Shown: positions 25,252-34,159 of the stretch, in pieces
How positions within the stretch are numbered: the first letter of the stretch is position 1
Layout: the number at the start of each line of letters is the position of its first letter
Source of the DNA: JABCPE02 sp963506915
GTDB lineage: Bacteria; Bacteroidota; Bacteroidia; Flavobacteriales; Weeksellaceae
NCBI GenBank assembly: GCA_963506915.1
Contig: CAUORE010000005.1
Span: 1 to 64,000, forward strand
Length of the DNA: 64,000 bases
Direction of reading: 5' to 3'
Notes under the pieces: model-generated
The model's database searches: none
The model's input: the letters and a program-made list of their open reading frames with translations, nothing else
Told to the model about the DNA's origin: nothing
Translations under genes and position numbers: made by a program

Positions 25252-26406
25252 ATGCGTATAACAAAATTTTTTAAAGAATTTTTCTCAAACAGCCAGTCCT
25301 CAGGGGTTTTATTGGTTTTATGTGTTACCATTTCTCTGATGATAGCCAACTCTTCGGCAGCGACTGGGTTTCAGGCTCTTTTGGATACAATGATAGGTCC
25401 ATACTCTGTAAGTATGTGGATAAATGACGGTCTAATGGCGGTTTTCTTTCTTTTAGTAGGTTTAGAAATAAAACGAGAGCTTCTCAAAGGCGAACTTTCT
25501 AACTTCAAAAACGCCTCGCTTCCTATCTTTGCGGCGATTGGCGGAATGATAGTTCCTGCGGTTATTTTCACTATTTTCAATCATGGCACGCAATATAGCA
25601 ATGGCTGGGCTATTCCTATGGCTACGGATATCGCCTTTTCATTGGCTATTGTTTCTATGTTAGGAAAAAGCGTCCCTTCTGCGATAAAAGTATTTTTGGC
25701 TGCTTTGGCGATTGTGGATGACTTAGGAGCGATTGTAGTAATTGCGATTTTCTACACGGATGAAATTCATTGGAATTATCTTGCTTACAGCGGTTTAGTC
25801 ATCATTTTACTTGCGGCATTAAATTATTTTAAAGTTAAAAAGCATATTTTTTATCTAATTCCAGGGGCGTTTTTATGGTATTTCATGCACCATTCTGGTA
25901 TTCATGCTACCATTGCGGGAGTTATTTTAGCATTTACTATTCCTGCTAATTCCGAGAACGAAACAGAGGCTTCTCCGTTAGAGAAATTGGAACATTCTTT
26001 ACATATCCCTGTGAGCTATGCTATCATGCCTATTTTCGCACTTGCAAATACCAACATTACTTTCAAAGGAGGTATGGTGGATGGGCTGTTTTCAAACTTT
26101 GGATATGGAATAGTATTGGGGCTTATTTTAGGAAAACTTATTGGAATTAACCTATTCTCTTTCATTGCTATAAAACTGAAAATCAGCAACCTTCCTGACC
26201 GAAGCCGATGGATTCACATGGCTGGAGCTGGACTTTTGGCGGGGATAGGTTTTACGATGTCTATTTTCATCGCACTGCTTTCTTTTAAAGACAGCCAAGA
26301 GCTTCAGGATTCGGCTAAATTTGCTATTCTTATGGCGTCTATACTGGCGGGTAGTTTAGGGTATTTACTTCTAAAAAATGCAGCTAAAAACGATAATTCT
26401 ATTTAA
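25252..26406 (+). CDS. nhaA: Na+/H+ antiporter NhaA
   Basis: Inner-membrane antiporter exporting Na+ (Li+) in exchange for protons; maintains sodium and pH homeostasis. About 11-12 membrane segments. NhaA signatures are DGLMAVFFLLVGLEIKREL near residue 58, the ion-binding pair in LAIVDDLGAIVVIA (two adjacent Asp), and MATDIAFSLAIV. C-terminal GAGLLAGIGFTMSIFIALL is also typical. 384 residues. A single-gene unit with its own promoter and a shared terminator with yihY. Confidence 0.96.
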   Translation: MRITKFFKEFFSNSQSSGVLLVLCVTISLMIANSSAATGFQALLDTMIGPYSVSMWINDGLMAVFFLLVGLEIKRELLKGELSNFKNASLPIFAAIGGMIVPAVIFTIFNHGTQYSNGWAIPMATDIAFSLAIVSMLGKSVPSAIKVFLAALAIVDDLGAIVVIAIFYTDEIHWNYLAYSGLVIILLAALNYFKVKKHIFYLIPGAFLWYFMHHSGIHATIAGVILAFTIPANSENETEASPLEKLEHSLHIPVSYAIMPIFALANTNITFKGGMVDGLFSNFGYGIVLGLILGKLIGINLFSFIAIKLKISNLPDRSRWIHMAGAGLLAGIGFTMSIFIALLSFKDSQELQDSAKFAILMASILAGSLGYLLLKNAAKNDNSI

Positions 26407-26421
26407 TAATCTTTAAAGAAA

Positions 26422-26461
26422 ATAAAAAAGAGCAGCTAAAATTTTAGTTGCTCTTTTTATT
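26422..26461. terminator. Bidirectional terminator between nhaA and yihY
   Basis: AAAGAGCAGCTAAA and TTTAGTTGCTCTTT form a long stem with one G-U pair and end in poly-T to the right, poly-A to the left. Confidence 0.8.
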
Positions 26462-26475
26462 TACAATATTTTAAA

Positions 26476-27423
26476 CTATATCTGAAAATCTATTTTTTCG
26501 TCTTGGATGCTGTTATTTTTCTGCTTGTTGGAATCGTGTATTCGTTTTATAGCCAAATTCAGCTCATTTCCAAACATTATCAGCACCACATTCACATCCA
26601 CCCAAATCATCAATAAAATCATAGAACCTACCGAGCCATAAAGGACATTATAACTCGCTATCTCACTAACATAAAATGCAAAAAAATAGGTAACCACCAT
26701 AAACAAAACTGTGGTAAGAATAGCCCCTGGGATAGATTGTTTGAATCTTGTAATTTCCACAGAACCAACCCAATACAAAAGCGACAATGCCAGACAATAA
26801 ACCAAAGGAAATGAAAAATATCCGATAATCACTGTTAAATTAGAAAAAAACCAATTACTCGGATATTCGGGTATCAATAATTTAAAAACGACTTCGGCAT
26901 AGTAAATCCCCAAAAGACACATCACGATAGCCACTGTGAAACTTGCCGTAATTAAAAACGCCAGTAAATACTCCCTGATCAGCCCTCGCTGTGTATCCGT
27001 ATCATGGTTAAAGCCATTGATAAGGGCGTAAGTGCCATTCGTAGCAAAAATAAGCACCAAAGCAATGGTAAACAAGCTCATCTGCGCAATATTGGGCATG
27101 ATATTTTGTTCAATATATCCTGTCACATCTTCCAGCATATGGTCTGGCAGGATACGAGGCATGAGTTCATTAAAAATATAATGATAAAGTTCCTCATAAT
27201 GAGGTAAATACGGCAAAACTGAAAGAATAAACAAAATAAGTGGAAAAAGGCTTAAAAAAAAGCTCCAAGAAACACTCGCTGCTTGTCTAATGATTTGTTT
27301 CTGAAATATCCCCCCTACATAAATTTCTAAAAGCCCCCAAAGAGAAATATCCAGCACTGGCAAATGGATTCCATCTAAAAAACTGTGGATTTTCTGAAAT
27401 ATTTTGAACTTTTTTATCTCCAT
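26476..27423 (-). CDS. YihY/BrkB-family inner-membrane protein
   Basis: Polytopic membrane protein of the YihY/virulence factor BrkB (formerly RNase BN) family, ~315 residues, with about six membrane segments. Visible family features: RQAASVSWSFFLSLFPLILF near residue 55, LIFATNGTYALINGFNHDTD (the hallmark NxxYxxxxG region), and YGSVGSMILLMIWVDVNVVLIMFGNEL. The C-terminus is basic and hydrophilic. An upstream in-frame codon set to 27462 exists, but the ATG at 27421-27423 (MEIKKFKIF) is preferred. It shares a 39-bp promoter region with rlmH. The function of the family remains unclear; a role in envelope or lipid transport has been proposed. Confidence 0.88.
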   Translation of the reverse strand: MEIKKFKIFQKIHSFLDGIHLPVLDISLWGLLEIYVGGIFQKQIIRQAASVSWSFFLSLFPLILFILSVLPYLPHYEELYHYIFNELMPRILPDHMLEDVTGYIEQNIMPNIAQMSLFTIALVLIFATNGTYALINGFNHDTDTQRGLIREYLLAFLITASFTVAIVMCLLGIYYAEVVFKLLIPEYPSNWFFSNLTVIIGYFSFPLVYCLALSLLYWVGSVEITRFKQSIPGAILTTVLFMVVTYFFAFYVSEIASYNVLYGSVGSMILLMIWVDVNVVLIMFGNELNLAIKRIHDSNKQKNNSIQDEKIDFQI

Positions 27424-27429
27424 TTTATT

Positions 27430-27451
27430 TACATTTGCAGACCGCAAATAT
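27430..27451. promoter_or_regulatory. Overlapping divergent promoters of rlmH and yihY
   Basis: Plus-strand TACATTTG (27430-27437) and minus-strand TATATTTG (complement of 27444-27451) are only 6 bp apart. The inverted repeat TTTGC / GCAAA lies in both. Each polymerase footprint covers the other start site, so they should compete. The -33 TTG of the plus promoter lies inside yihY (near 27406); the minus one has TTG about 18 bp upstream. Confidence 0.55.
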
Positions 27452-27462
27452 ACAGAAACCAT

Positions 27463-27936
27463 ATGAAATTCAATCTCATTTGTATAGGAAAAACCGATGA
27501 CCGCGAGATTACCAGCCTTATTTCCAATTACTTACCACGCATTCCGAAACATTGGAATTTTGAAATTATAGAAATTCCTGATGTAAAAAACGCAAAAAAC
27601 CTATCCGCAGATTTACTAAAAAAAGAAGAAGCAAAATTATTTCTAAACCAAATTGACAATGCGGATTTGGTCATTCTTTTAGATGAAAAAGGAAAAGAAT
27701 TTACCAGCCGACAGTTTTCAGAAAAAATAGATTTTTGGCTCGGTTCATCAGTCAAAAAAGTGAATTTCCTTATCGGCGGTGCCTATGGTTTTTCTGATGA
27801 AATATACCAAAGAGCCAATGAGAAAATTTCTCTCTCAAAAATGACTTTCACACATCAGATGATTCGGTTGTTTTTCGTTGAGCAAATCTATCGTGCTTCT
27901 ACTATTTTACAGGGAAAACCTTACCATAATGATTAG
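27463..27936 (+). CDS. rlmH: 23S rRNA pseudouridine-1915 N3-methyltransferase
   Basis: SPOUT-class methyltransferase of the mature ribosome, adding a methyl group to pseudouridine 1915 of helix 69. Only 157 residues, as usual. It starts MKFNLICIGKTDDREI; the SAM-binding knot is LVILLDEKGKEFTSRQFSEK and LIGGAYGFSDEIYQRA. The C-terminus, FTHQMIRLFFVEQIYRASTI then GKPYHND, is the most conserved part of the family. In-frame ATG codons upstream (27385) would overlap the divergent yihY gene; the ATG at 27463 is chosen. The gene stops 6 bp from a convergent hypothetical gene, with no visible terminator. Confidence 0.95.
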   Translation: MKFNLICIGKTDDREITSLISNYLPRIPKHWNFEIIEIPDVKNAKNLSADLLKKEEAKLFLNQIDNADLVILLDEKGKEFTSRQFSEKIDFWLGSSVKKVNFLIGGAYGFSDEIYQRANEKISLSKMTFTHQMIRLFFVEQIYRASTILQGKPYHND

Positions 27937-27942
27937 CTGATT

Positions 27943-28494
27943 TTATAAATTCCAATAACTCCATTTCGTTTTCACAGCCATAGGATTTTCCCTGCTCAAT
28001 TTAGTATAAAATTCTTTGAAATTTTTATTCCAAATAGTGTAATTATTAGCAAATCGAAACATGGCTTCCGCGCCTTCTATTCCTACACTAATTTGCCATA
28101 TTCTAATTTTATTGATATTCATAGATGTCTTTTTAAGTTCGGCTATTTGCACAAAAGGAACTTTAACCGCCTTTCTATTTTTAGCAATAATATATAGATT
28201 TTCATCATCAAAATAAAAACTTTCATCACTAATAAATCTACCCTCCAACCCAAAAAAGAAAGGTCTTGATGAGATTTTTTTCAACTTAGTCATGTCTATA
28301 TCTTCTTGCAAATTAGCAAACAATATTTCATTATTCTTCTTCCAATCTCCATTATAATAATTAAAAATTTCCCAAATCATATAAATAAAAAAACATATAC
28401 TAAAAAACATTATATGGAAAACATTTTCCAGCCTAAATAGAATAAATACTCCTAAAATATACACTAAAGATACTATGACTACTCTTCTTATCAT
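27943..28494 (-). CDS. Membrane-anchored hypothetical protein
   Basis: Unknown protein of 183 residues. Two adjacent hydrophobic segments (~5-25 and ~28-45: VVIVSLVYILGVFILF and IMFFSICFFIYMIWEIF) are followed by a cytosolic domain of ~130 residues. That domain has a beta-strand pattern resembling a bacterial PH-like fold (FYFDDENLYIIAKNRKAVKV, then KIRIWQISVGIEGAEAMFRF), as in YdbS/YcxB-like proteins, but I cannot confirm a family. Base composition is AT-rich. It ends 6 bp from rlmH. Function unknown. Confidence 0.6.
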   Translation of the reverse strand: MIRRVVIVSLVYILGVFILFRLENVFHIMFFSICFFIYMIWEIFNYYNGDWKKNNEILFANLQEDIDMTKLKKISSRPFFFGLEGRFISDESFYFDDENLYIIAKNRKAVKVPFVQIAELKKTSMNINKIRIWQISVGIEGAEAMFRFANNYTIWNKNFKEFYTKLSRENPMAVKTKWSYWNL

Positions 28495-28510
28495 TTCCTT
28501 TATTTTGAAA

Positions 28511-28540
28511 TAAAAAAAGAGAGGTTTGAAACCTCTCTTC
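28511..28540 (-). terminator. Terminator after the OmpA gene
   Basis: AGAGAGGTTT and AAACCTCTCT pair around one G, with a T-run on the minus strand. Confidence 0.7.
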
Positions 28541-28545
28541 TTACT

Positions 28546-29856
28546 TTATTTTGATGCTATATGTGATTCTTTACCTGAGTCATTAGTCAATTCAAATGTA
28601 ACTCTTCTCACTAATCTTCTAGCTCCTGCAGACTTAGCTTTAGTTTTCTTATCTATTCCCTTTCCTTGAGATGCTAGTCTTGATGTATCTACTCCCATCT
28701 CAACCAATAATTGCTTAACTGCATCTGCTCTCTTCTTAGATAGTTTCTCATTGTATCCTGCATTTCCTACTTGGTCTGTGTAACCTATTATATTAAGTTT
28801 AGCATCTGGATTTTGTTTCAAATAGTTTGCTACGAAACCTACTGCCCACAATGAACCATCCTGAGGCTCAGAAGAATCAAATCCAAAGTAAGCATTAACA
28901 TATCCTTTTTCTATAAGCTCTTTAGCTGGGTCTACACTTTCTACAATAATATTATTGTTATTTGTATTTTGATTGTTATTAGATGCTATATTACTGTTAC
29001 TTACATCTCCATTTTCATCATCTTCAAAATCATTTTCATCATCAGATTTCACATTATTATTAGCAAGTCTAGGATCTTTATCAGATTCTATACGCTGACC
29101 ATTTGCTGTTATATCACTTCCTCCTCTTGTTATACGATTATCTACTGTTTTCTCATTTTGAGCAACCTTTTTCTCTTTCTCTTCTTCTCTCTTTACACCA
29201 TACCAATCTGCATGAACTTGTTTTTTACCTAAAGCAATCTGAAGTCCTGCAGTAGCAGTAAAATTAAGTCCTTGGAAATTAACATTTCTCATTGGAGTTA
29301 CATTAGGGTCTCTTGTTAGACTTTCTCCATTGAATGTATAATGTTGTGTCAAATACCAATTAAATGTACCACTCAAAAGTAATGTTATTCTATCACTAAG
29401 ACGAACCTGAGGTGTGATACCAAATATAATAATTCCTAAGTTATCAACTCCTTTAAAGCTTTTTGATGTCATATGTCCATATCCTACCCCAAAGTGAGCT
29501 AATAACCCAAAGTTTTTAGTAAAGTCTTCAAAAGACAAAGCACGCCCTAAATTAGCCACCCCTTGAACATTCACATTCCATATTCTAGTAGCGAATTTAG
29601 GAGAATTTCCTGCATTCTGAAGTTGGTCAAACCCTCCACCTAAACGAAGACCAAATTTATTATTGAACATGTAACGAACTCCTCCATTTGCAGTCCAAAC
29701 ATTCGGAACTGAAGCGAAATATCCTTCAGAAAAACCTGAAGAAGATAATATACTTACCCCTCCACTTGCATCAATAGACCACTTGTTATAATCTTGAGCA
29801 TTAACACCCAAAGAAAGCAAGATAGTCATAACAAAAGCTAAGAATTGTCTTTTCAT
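28546..29856 (-). CDS. OmpA-family outer-membrane protein
   Basis: Outer-membrane beta-barrel with a C-terminal peptidoglycan-binding OmpA domain, 436 residues. It begins with a signal peptide (ends SLGVNAQD), then a barrel of ~190 residues (YMFNNKFGLRLGGGFDQLQN, AHFGVGYGHMTSK). A long linker (~210-300) is rich in acidic and Asn residues (NSNIASNNNQNTNNNN). The OmpA domain (~310-425) has AYFGFDSSEPQDGSL and IIGYTDQVGNAGYNEKLSKK, with GARRLVRRVTFEL at the end. Typical of an abundant Bacteroidetes envelope protein. The promoter -7 element is at 29945-29952, leaving an ~90-nt leader, and a single hairpin terminator follows. Confidence 0.9.
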   Translation of the reverse strand: MKRQFLAFVMTILLSLGVNAQDYNKWSIDASGGVSILSSSGFSEGYFASVPNVWTANGGVRYMFNNKFGLRLGGGFDQLQNAGNSPKFATRIWNVNVQGVANLGRALSFEDFTKNFGLLAHFGVGYGHMTSKSFKGVDNLGIIIFGITPQVRLSDRITLLLSGTFNWYLTQHYTFNGESLTRDPNVTPMRNVNFQGLNFTATAGLQIALGKKQVHADWYGVKREEEKEKKVAQNEKTVDNRITRGGSDITANGQRIESDKDPRLANNNVKSDDENDFEDDENGDVSNSNIASNNNQNTNNNNIIVESVDPAKELIEKGYVNAYFGFDSSEPQDGSLWAVGFVANYLKQNPDAKLNIIGYTDQVGNAGYNEKLSKKRADAVKQLLVEMGVDTSRLASQGKGIDKKTKAKSAGARRLVRRVTFELTNDSGKESHIASK

Positions 29857-29944
29857 AATCTATAATTTTAATTTATAGTAAATCTAATTGTTTCAGTTAA
29901 AGAAAACAACCCACTTTATGACCCAGTGAGTATAATTCATTGAG

Positions 29945-29952
29945 CAAATATA
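29945..29952 (-). promoter_or_regulatory. OmpA-gene promoter -7 element
   Basis: Minus-strand TATATTTG, an exact TAnnTTTG match. No clear -33 TTG. The predicted leader of ~80-90 nt is longer than others in the window; it may host regulation. Confidence 0.45.
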
Positions 29953-30108
29953 CAAAAAAAATACATATCTACCTAATAATCACCTAAAAAAATATTTTTT
30001 TCTGCATGAATTTACATATGTTTTATGTTTTTCACATATGTAAATAACTAATAAAAACCTCCTATTTATAGGCTTTTATGACTTTTCTTGATTAAAATGA
30101 AAAAAAAA

Positions 30109-30834
30109 TTATTTTTTTGAAAATATTTGTCCTAAAATAATACCTGTTGCCATAGAAACATTAAGACTTTCAGTATGTTGAAGTTTTCCAAATCTTGGAA
30201 TTGTAATATTTTGAGAAACAAGTTTTTTTATCTCTGGACGGATTCCATTCCCTTCATTGCCCAAAATAAGATAAAAACGCTCTGGAAATTCTGTCTTGTA
30301 AAGACTCTGTCCTACCATATCTGTTCCGAAAACAGGGCGATCAGAATTTTGTAGAAGTGATACTATATCCTTATATATAATATTAACCCTTGTGAAAGAT
30401 CCCATAGTCGCTTGGATCACTTTTGGATTATAAAAATCCACACAATCCTCACTACAAACAATCTGCTCTATCCCAAACCAATCAGCCAAACGAATAATAG
30501 TTCCCAAATTACCAGGGTCCTGCACATTATCTAAAACCAACTGAATAGGCGTTTCTATGGAAGTGTTTTCCTTTAGTTCACAGACAGCAACAGAATTTTT
30601 AGGATTTTGTAATAGACTAATTTTTCTTAATTCTCGTTCTGTAATTAGATTGGTTTTAAATGATTGAAAATCAGGATTAGATATATCTATACTAAAAATC
30701 TCCTTGACTTTATAAGAAGATTTTTTTAGTTCTCGGATAATTTTATCTCCTTCAACCAAGAATAAATTGTATTTTTGTCTAAATTTTTTTTTATCTAGAG
30801 ATTGTAAAATTTTAATAGTATGAGCAGTAAGCAT
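30109..30834 (-). CDS. TrmH/SpoU-family RNA methyltransferase
   Basis: SPOUT 2'-O-methyltransferase acting on rRNA or tRNA ribose. It has the three SpoU motifs: DNVQDPGNLGTIIRLADWFG, LILGNEGNGIRPE and LNVSMATGIILGQ. The N-terminal ~85 residues (KKKFRQKYNLFLVEGDKII) form the substrate-binding domain with RNA-2'-O-ribose features. An ATG at 30861 is possible, but MLTAHTIKILQ at 30834 is the normal family start. The start overlaps the 5' end of the divergent tamL gene by 15 bp. 241 residues. Confidence 0.85.
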   Translation of the reverse strand: MLTAHTIKILQSLDKKKFRQKYNLFLVEGDKIIRELKKSSYKVKEIFSIDISNPDFQSFKTNLITERELRKISLLQNPKNSVAVCELKENTSIETPIQLVLDNVQDPGNLGTIIRLADWFGIEQIVCSEDCVDFYNPKVIQATMGSFTRVNIIYKDIVSLLQNSDRPVFGTDMVGQSLYKTEFPERFYLILGNEGNGIRPEIKKLVSQNITIPRFGKLQHTESLNVSMATGIILGQIFSKK

Positions 30835-33411
30835 AGTCGTAAATATTTTCAAAAATATCATATATTTTTATCTCTCACAATAATTCTGGCATTATTTTAT
30901 GCCTGTACCACCAATAAAGTCCCTAAAGGTCAGTATCTTTTAACAAAAAATAATTTTAAATTTACTGATGGCTCTGTCTATTCTAGTGGAGTATCCGACT
31001 ATGTTTCCCAAAAACCTAATGGAAAAACGCTTTTTGTTTTTCCTATGAGTTTATGGTTTTATAATATGGCAAATCGTAAATACGATACCATATTAAATAG
31101 ATATATGAACTACCCTTCTCACCTTAGAAATAGTAAACTTAGAGATACACTTTCTATCAGAGCTGGGCATCCAGAATATGTGGGCAGAAGTATGCTTTTG
31201 AGTAGAATGCTTCATAACATAGGGAAAGCTCCTGTCATTCTTGATGAAAACAAAACTAGACTAAGTGCTAATGGCATCAAAAAATACCTGATATACAGAG
31301 GATACTGGGATACAGAGGTGGAATACAGCATCAAGAAAGATTCTTCTGCTAAAAAAGCTCAAAATATCTTTACAATCACTCATAAAGACCCTACCTATAT
31401 AAGTGAGTACAACCATAATATTCCCTATCCTGATATAAGGGCTATTTATGAAAATAATTATGACAAAAGTCTTGTAAAGAAAGGAAATATCCTAAACCAA
31501 GCTCATCTAGAAAATGAAATAAAAAGAATCAACGAGCTGATGAGAGCTGAAGGATATTATAACTTTAATAGTAATAATGAAGAAATATTTTTTACTGCAG
31601 ATACTCTAAAGAGCAGAAAACAGGTTCCTTTGACATTAGAAATAAGAAAAGACACTATCGGTGGGCGATATAAAAGACACACAATAGGAAAAATAGAAAT
31701 TTATATAAAAGACAAGCCTTCTGATTCCACAATTATAGAGAAAAAAATAGGTGATGTTACCATCAGAAGAATGGACCGCTACTTCAAGTCAAGACCTCTT
31801 TGGAGAGCTGTCACTGTAGATAGTGGTGAAGTCTATAACCAAAAAAGAATAGACCTTACAAGAAGAAACCTTATTGCTCTTGATAATTTTAGTATCGTAA
31901 ATGCTAATCCTTTGACAAGAAGATCAAAAGAAGCTCCTAATGACAGCATCTTAGACCTTCGCTACACGCTTATTCCTTTGCAAAGGTATAACCTAAAACT
32001 GGCTACTGACCTGCATTATTCGCAAATTCTAAACTTTGGAATTTCACCAAGTTTGGAATTTACGAGTAGAAATATATTCCGAGGAGGAGAAAACCTGAAT
32101 CTAAGTCTTTCGGGAATTATCGGTACAACTGGAAATGAAAAAGGCAAGTTTTTCAACGCCTATGAGACTTCAGCCGAAGTTTCACTGAAATTGCCTAGAT
32201 TTATTTCGCCTTTTAATATGGACAAAATCATACCACGCCGATTTTCGCCATCTTCCTCTATCATTTTTGGAGCATCTGTGCAGAATAATATCGGTCTAGG
32301 GAGAATCAACTTCAATGGTGGGATAAACTATTTCTTGAATGTAAATGATGTGGTTTCGCACCGTTTCACCCTGCTGAACTCTCTACTGAGTATCACCAGA
32401 AACAAGGACAACTACTATGATTTGTTCCCTAATGACAAGATTGTTCGTGATGATATTTTTGGGCTTTATCAAAGTATAAATCCTACTTTGGTTTCGCAGT
32501 TTTATAATGGAAATGTAACTTCTGATGCTGTTTCTAAAGCAATCTTAGATGATCACAACTTTACAAACAGCCTAAATTTTGCCGACCAATATCAGATGAC
32601 TTTATTTGAACAATCACTTCTTAACAAGGAGAGACAAACTCAGGATGTTATCATTTTTGGACTAAATTACAATTTCCTTTACAATGAATTGGGTAAAAAA
32701 TATTTCAAACATCCATTCTATTTCAATGCTAAATTTGAGTTATCAGGAAACACGCTGAGTTTATTGGATAATATATTCAAATTTGAGAGAAGAGATGAAA
32801 GTATAGTGCATGACAAAGCCCAAAGAAGTATTTTTGGAACGGTATATTCTCAGTTTGCAAAATTAGATTTAGACATCAGAAAATATTTTAACTTTAATGA
32901 TGGTAGACAATCCCTTATTTTGAGACAATTTATAGGAATAGGGCTGCCATATGGAAACTCCAAAAACATGCCTTTTGCTCGTGCTTATTATAATGGTGGT
33001 TCCAATGATATCAGAGCTTGGAAAGCCTACGGCGGACTGGGACCTTCTGATTCTCAGCTAAATGAAAACATCAGAACCTACATGATGGGGAATATGAAAC
33101 TGACCACCAACATAGAATATCGTTTTATGATGAATAATATGTTCCATGGAGCCTTGTTCACGGATTTAGGAAACACTTGGTCTATAGGCGAAGAAAAAAA
33201 TGACAACGCATTCAAATTCAATAAATTCTATAAACAAATGGGAATTGGCAGTGGCTTTGGAATTAGAATGAATATCGCTTATGTCACTTTCAGGCTGGAT
33301 TTTGCTTACAAAGTCTACGACCCGAACAAACCTGAAGGACAGAAATGGGTAGCTTCTAAAATTAATCTGCTAGACCCTACTGTAAACTTCGCGATAGGAT
33401 ATCCTTTCTAA
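30820..33411 (+). CDS. tamL: TamL-like lipoprotein Omp85 (BamA/TamA family)
   Basis: Outer-membrane insertase of the TamA/BamA family, in the Bacteroidetes TamL form that carries its own lipid anchor. The lipobox is LFYACTTNKVPKG with Cys29. POTRA-like repeats fill ~35-400 (GYWDTEVEYSIKKDSSAK, LRYTLIPLQRYNLKL), and the C-terminal ~450 residues form the D15/Omp85 barrel with FARAYYNGGSNDIRAWKAYG and a terminal aromatic residue. 863 residues. TamB, its usual partner, is not adjacent. The start ATG (30820) overlaps the divergent RNA methyltransferase coding sequence by 15 bp, so its promoter lies inside that gene. Alternative: another surface lipoprotein Omp85. Confidence 0.85.
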   Translation: MSSKHSRKYFQKYHIFLSLTIILALFYACTTNKVPKGQYLLTKNNFKFTDGSVYSSGVSDYVSQKPNGKTLFVFPMSLWFYNMANRKYDTILNRYMNYPSHLRNSKLRDTLSIRAGHPEYVGRSMLLSRMLHNIGKAPVILDENKTRLSANGIKKYLIYRGYWDTEVEYSIKKDSSAKKAQNIFTITHKDPTYISEYNHNIPYPDIRAIYENNYDKSLVKKGNILNQAHLENEIKRINELMRAEGYYNFNSNNEEIFFTADTLKSRKQVPLTLEIRKDTIGGRYKRHTIGKIEIYIKDKPSDSTIIEKKIGDVTIRRMDRYFKSRPLWRAVTVDSGEVYNQKRIDLTRRNLIALDNFSIVNANPLTRRSKEAPNDSILDLRYTLIPLQRYNLKLATDLHYSQILNFGISPSLEFTSRNIFRGGENLNLSLSGIIGTTGNEKGKFFNAYETSAEVSLKLPRFISPFNMDKIIPRRFSPSSSIIFGASVQNNIGLGRINFNGGINYFLNVNDVVSHRFTLLNSLLSITRNKDNYYDLFPNDKIVRDDIFGLYQSINPTLVSQFYNGNVTSDAVSKAILDDHNFTNSLNFADQYQMTLFEQSLLNKERQTQDVIIFGLNYNFLYNELGKKYFKHPFYFNAKFELSGNTLSLLDNIFKFERRDESIVHDKAQRSIFGTVYSQFAKLDLDIRKYFNFNDGRQSLILRQFIGIGLPYGNSKNMPFARAYYNGGSNDIRAWKAYGGLGPSDSQLNENIRTYMMGNMKLTTNIEYRFMMNNMFHGALFTDLGNTWSIGEEKNDNAFKFNKFYKQMGIGSGFGIRMNIAYVTFRLDFAYKVYDPNKPEGQKWVASKINLLDPTVNFAIGYPF

Positions 33412-33420
33412 ACTTACTAT

Positions 33421-33456
33421 AAAAAGGTTCAAGACAAAATATCTTGAACCTTTTTT
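33421..33456. terminator. Bidirectional terminator after tamL
   Basis: AAAAAGGTTCAAGA and TCTTGAACCTTTTT form a long stem with a short A-rich loop between convergent genes. Confidence 0.8.
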
Positions 33457-33486
33457 ATTTATCTAGCTTTTAAGAAATTAAAACAG

Positions 33487-34002
33487 CTATAATCTTCTTG
33501 CTGATTTTATCTTTTTTATACTTTTCTGATACAAAATATCATCTTTCATTTTTTCATCTAAGAACTTATTTATTTCATTCAAGTAATTAATAACTTTTCT
33601 ATTTGTATTAGTTTCGGCATAACCCTCATAAATCGAGATTCTATGATTTTTACTAAACATTATACTTGCACTATTTTTACTCGAAAATATTTCAGCTTCT
33701 TCCATTAGTCCATTTATATCATCAATATCATATTTGATATATAAATTATTTAAATAATCTATTTCCTTTTTTGACAAATTTATTTTTATTGTCGCCATAT
33801 GTGGAAACTCAGAATACTCTGGACACTCAGAATAATCATTAAATATATTAAAATGATTCACTATCAATTTCTTATTTTCAAAATCAATTAAATATCCTTC
33901 TCCATACATAATTGATAGTTTGTCATTAGGAGGTAATACTATCTTTTTTTCTGAACAAGAAAAAATCGTAAAAAACAAAGATAACATCAAAAGTTTTTTC
34001 AT
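33487..34002 (-). CDS. Hypothetical lipoprotein
   Basis: Small lipoprotein of unknown function. Signal peptide and lipobox are FTIFSCSEKK with Cys16. The residues after the Cys, Ser-Glu-Lys-Lys, are loosely like an acidic lipoprotein export signal for surface display in Bacteroidetes, but the match is weak. The mature part is Asn/Lys-rich, with KLSIMYGEGYLIDFENKKLI and KINLSKKEIDYLNNLYIKYD. No enzyme motif. It is AT-rich and stands alone between the tamL terminator and ychF, so it is likely accessory. Confidence 0.6.
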   Translation of the reverse strand: MKKLLMLSLFFTIFSCSEKKIVLPPNDKLSIMYGEGYLIDFENKKLIVNHFNIFNDYSECPEYSEFPHMATIKINLSKKEIDYLNNLYIKYDIDDINGLMEEAEIFSSKNSASIMFSKNHRISIYEGYAETNTNRKVINYLNEINKFLDEKMKDDILYQKSIKKIKSARRL

Positions 34003-34102
34003 AATCTAATTTATATAACTTGTAACAAATATATGAAAATATTAAATCAGCTTGGATTCATTTTATAGAATGCATATTGTCTAAATAATCGATAATATTT
34101 TT

Positions 34103-34110
34103 TATCTTTG
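34103..34110 (+). promoter_or_regulatory. ychF promoter -7 element
   Basis: TATCTTTG fits TAnnTTTG, ~49 bp before the ychF ATG. No clear -33. Confidence 0.45.
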
Positions 34111-34159
34111 CAGATGGTAAAAACAAGGTGTATTTGCCTTTTGAATAAAATATAAATTT

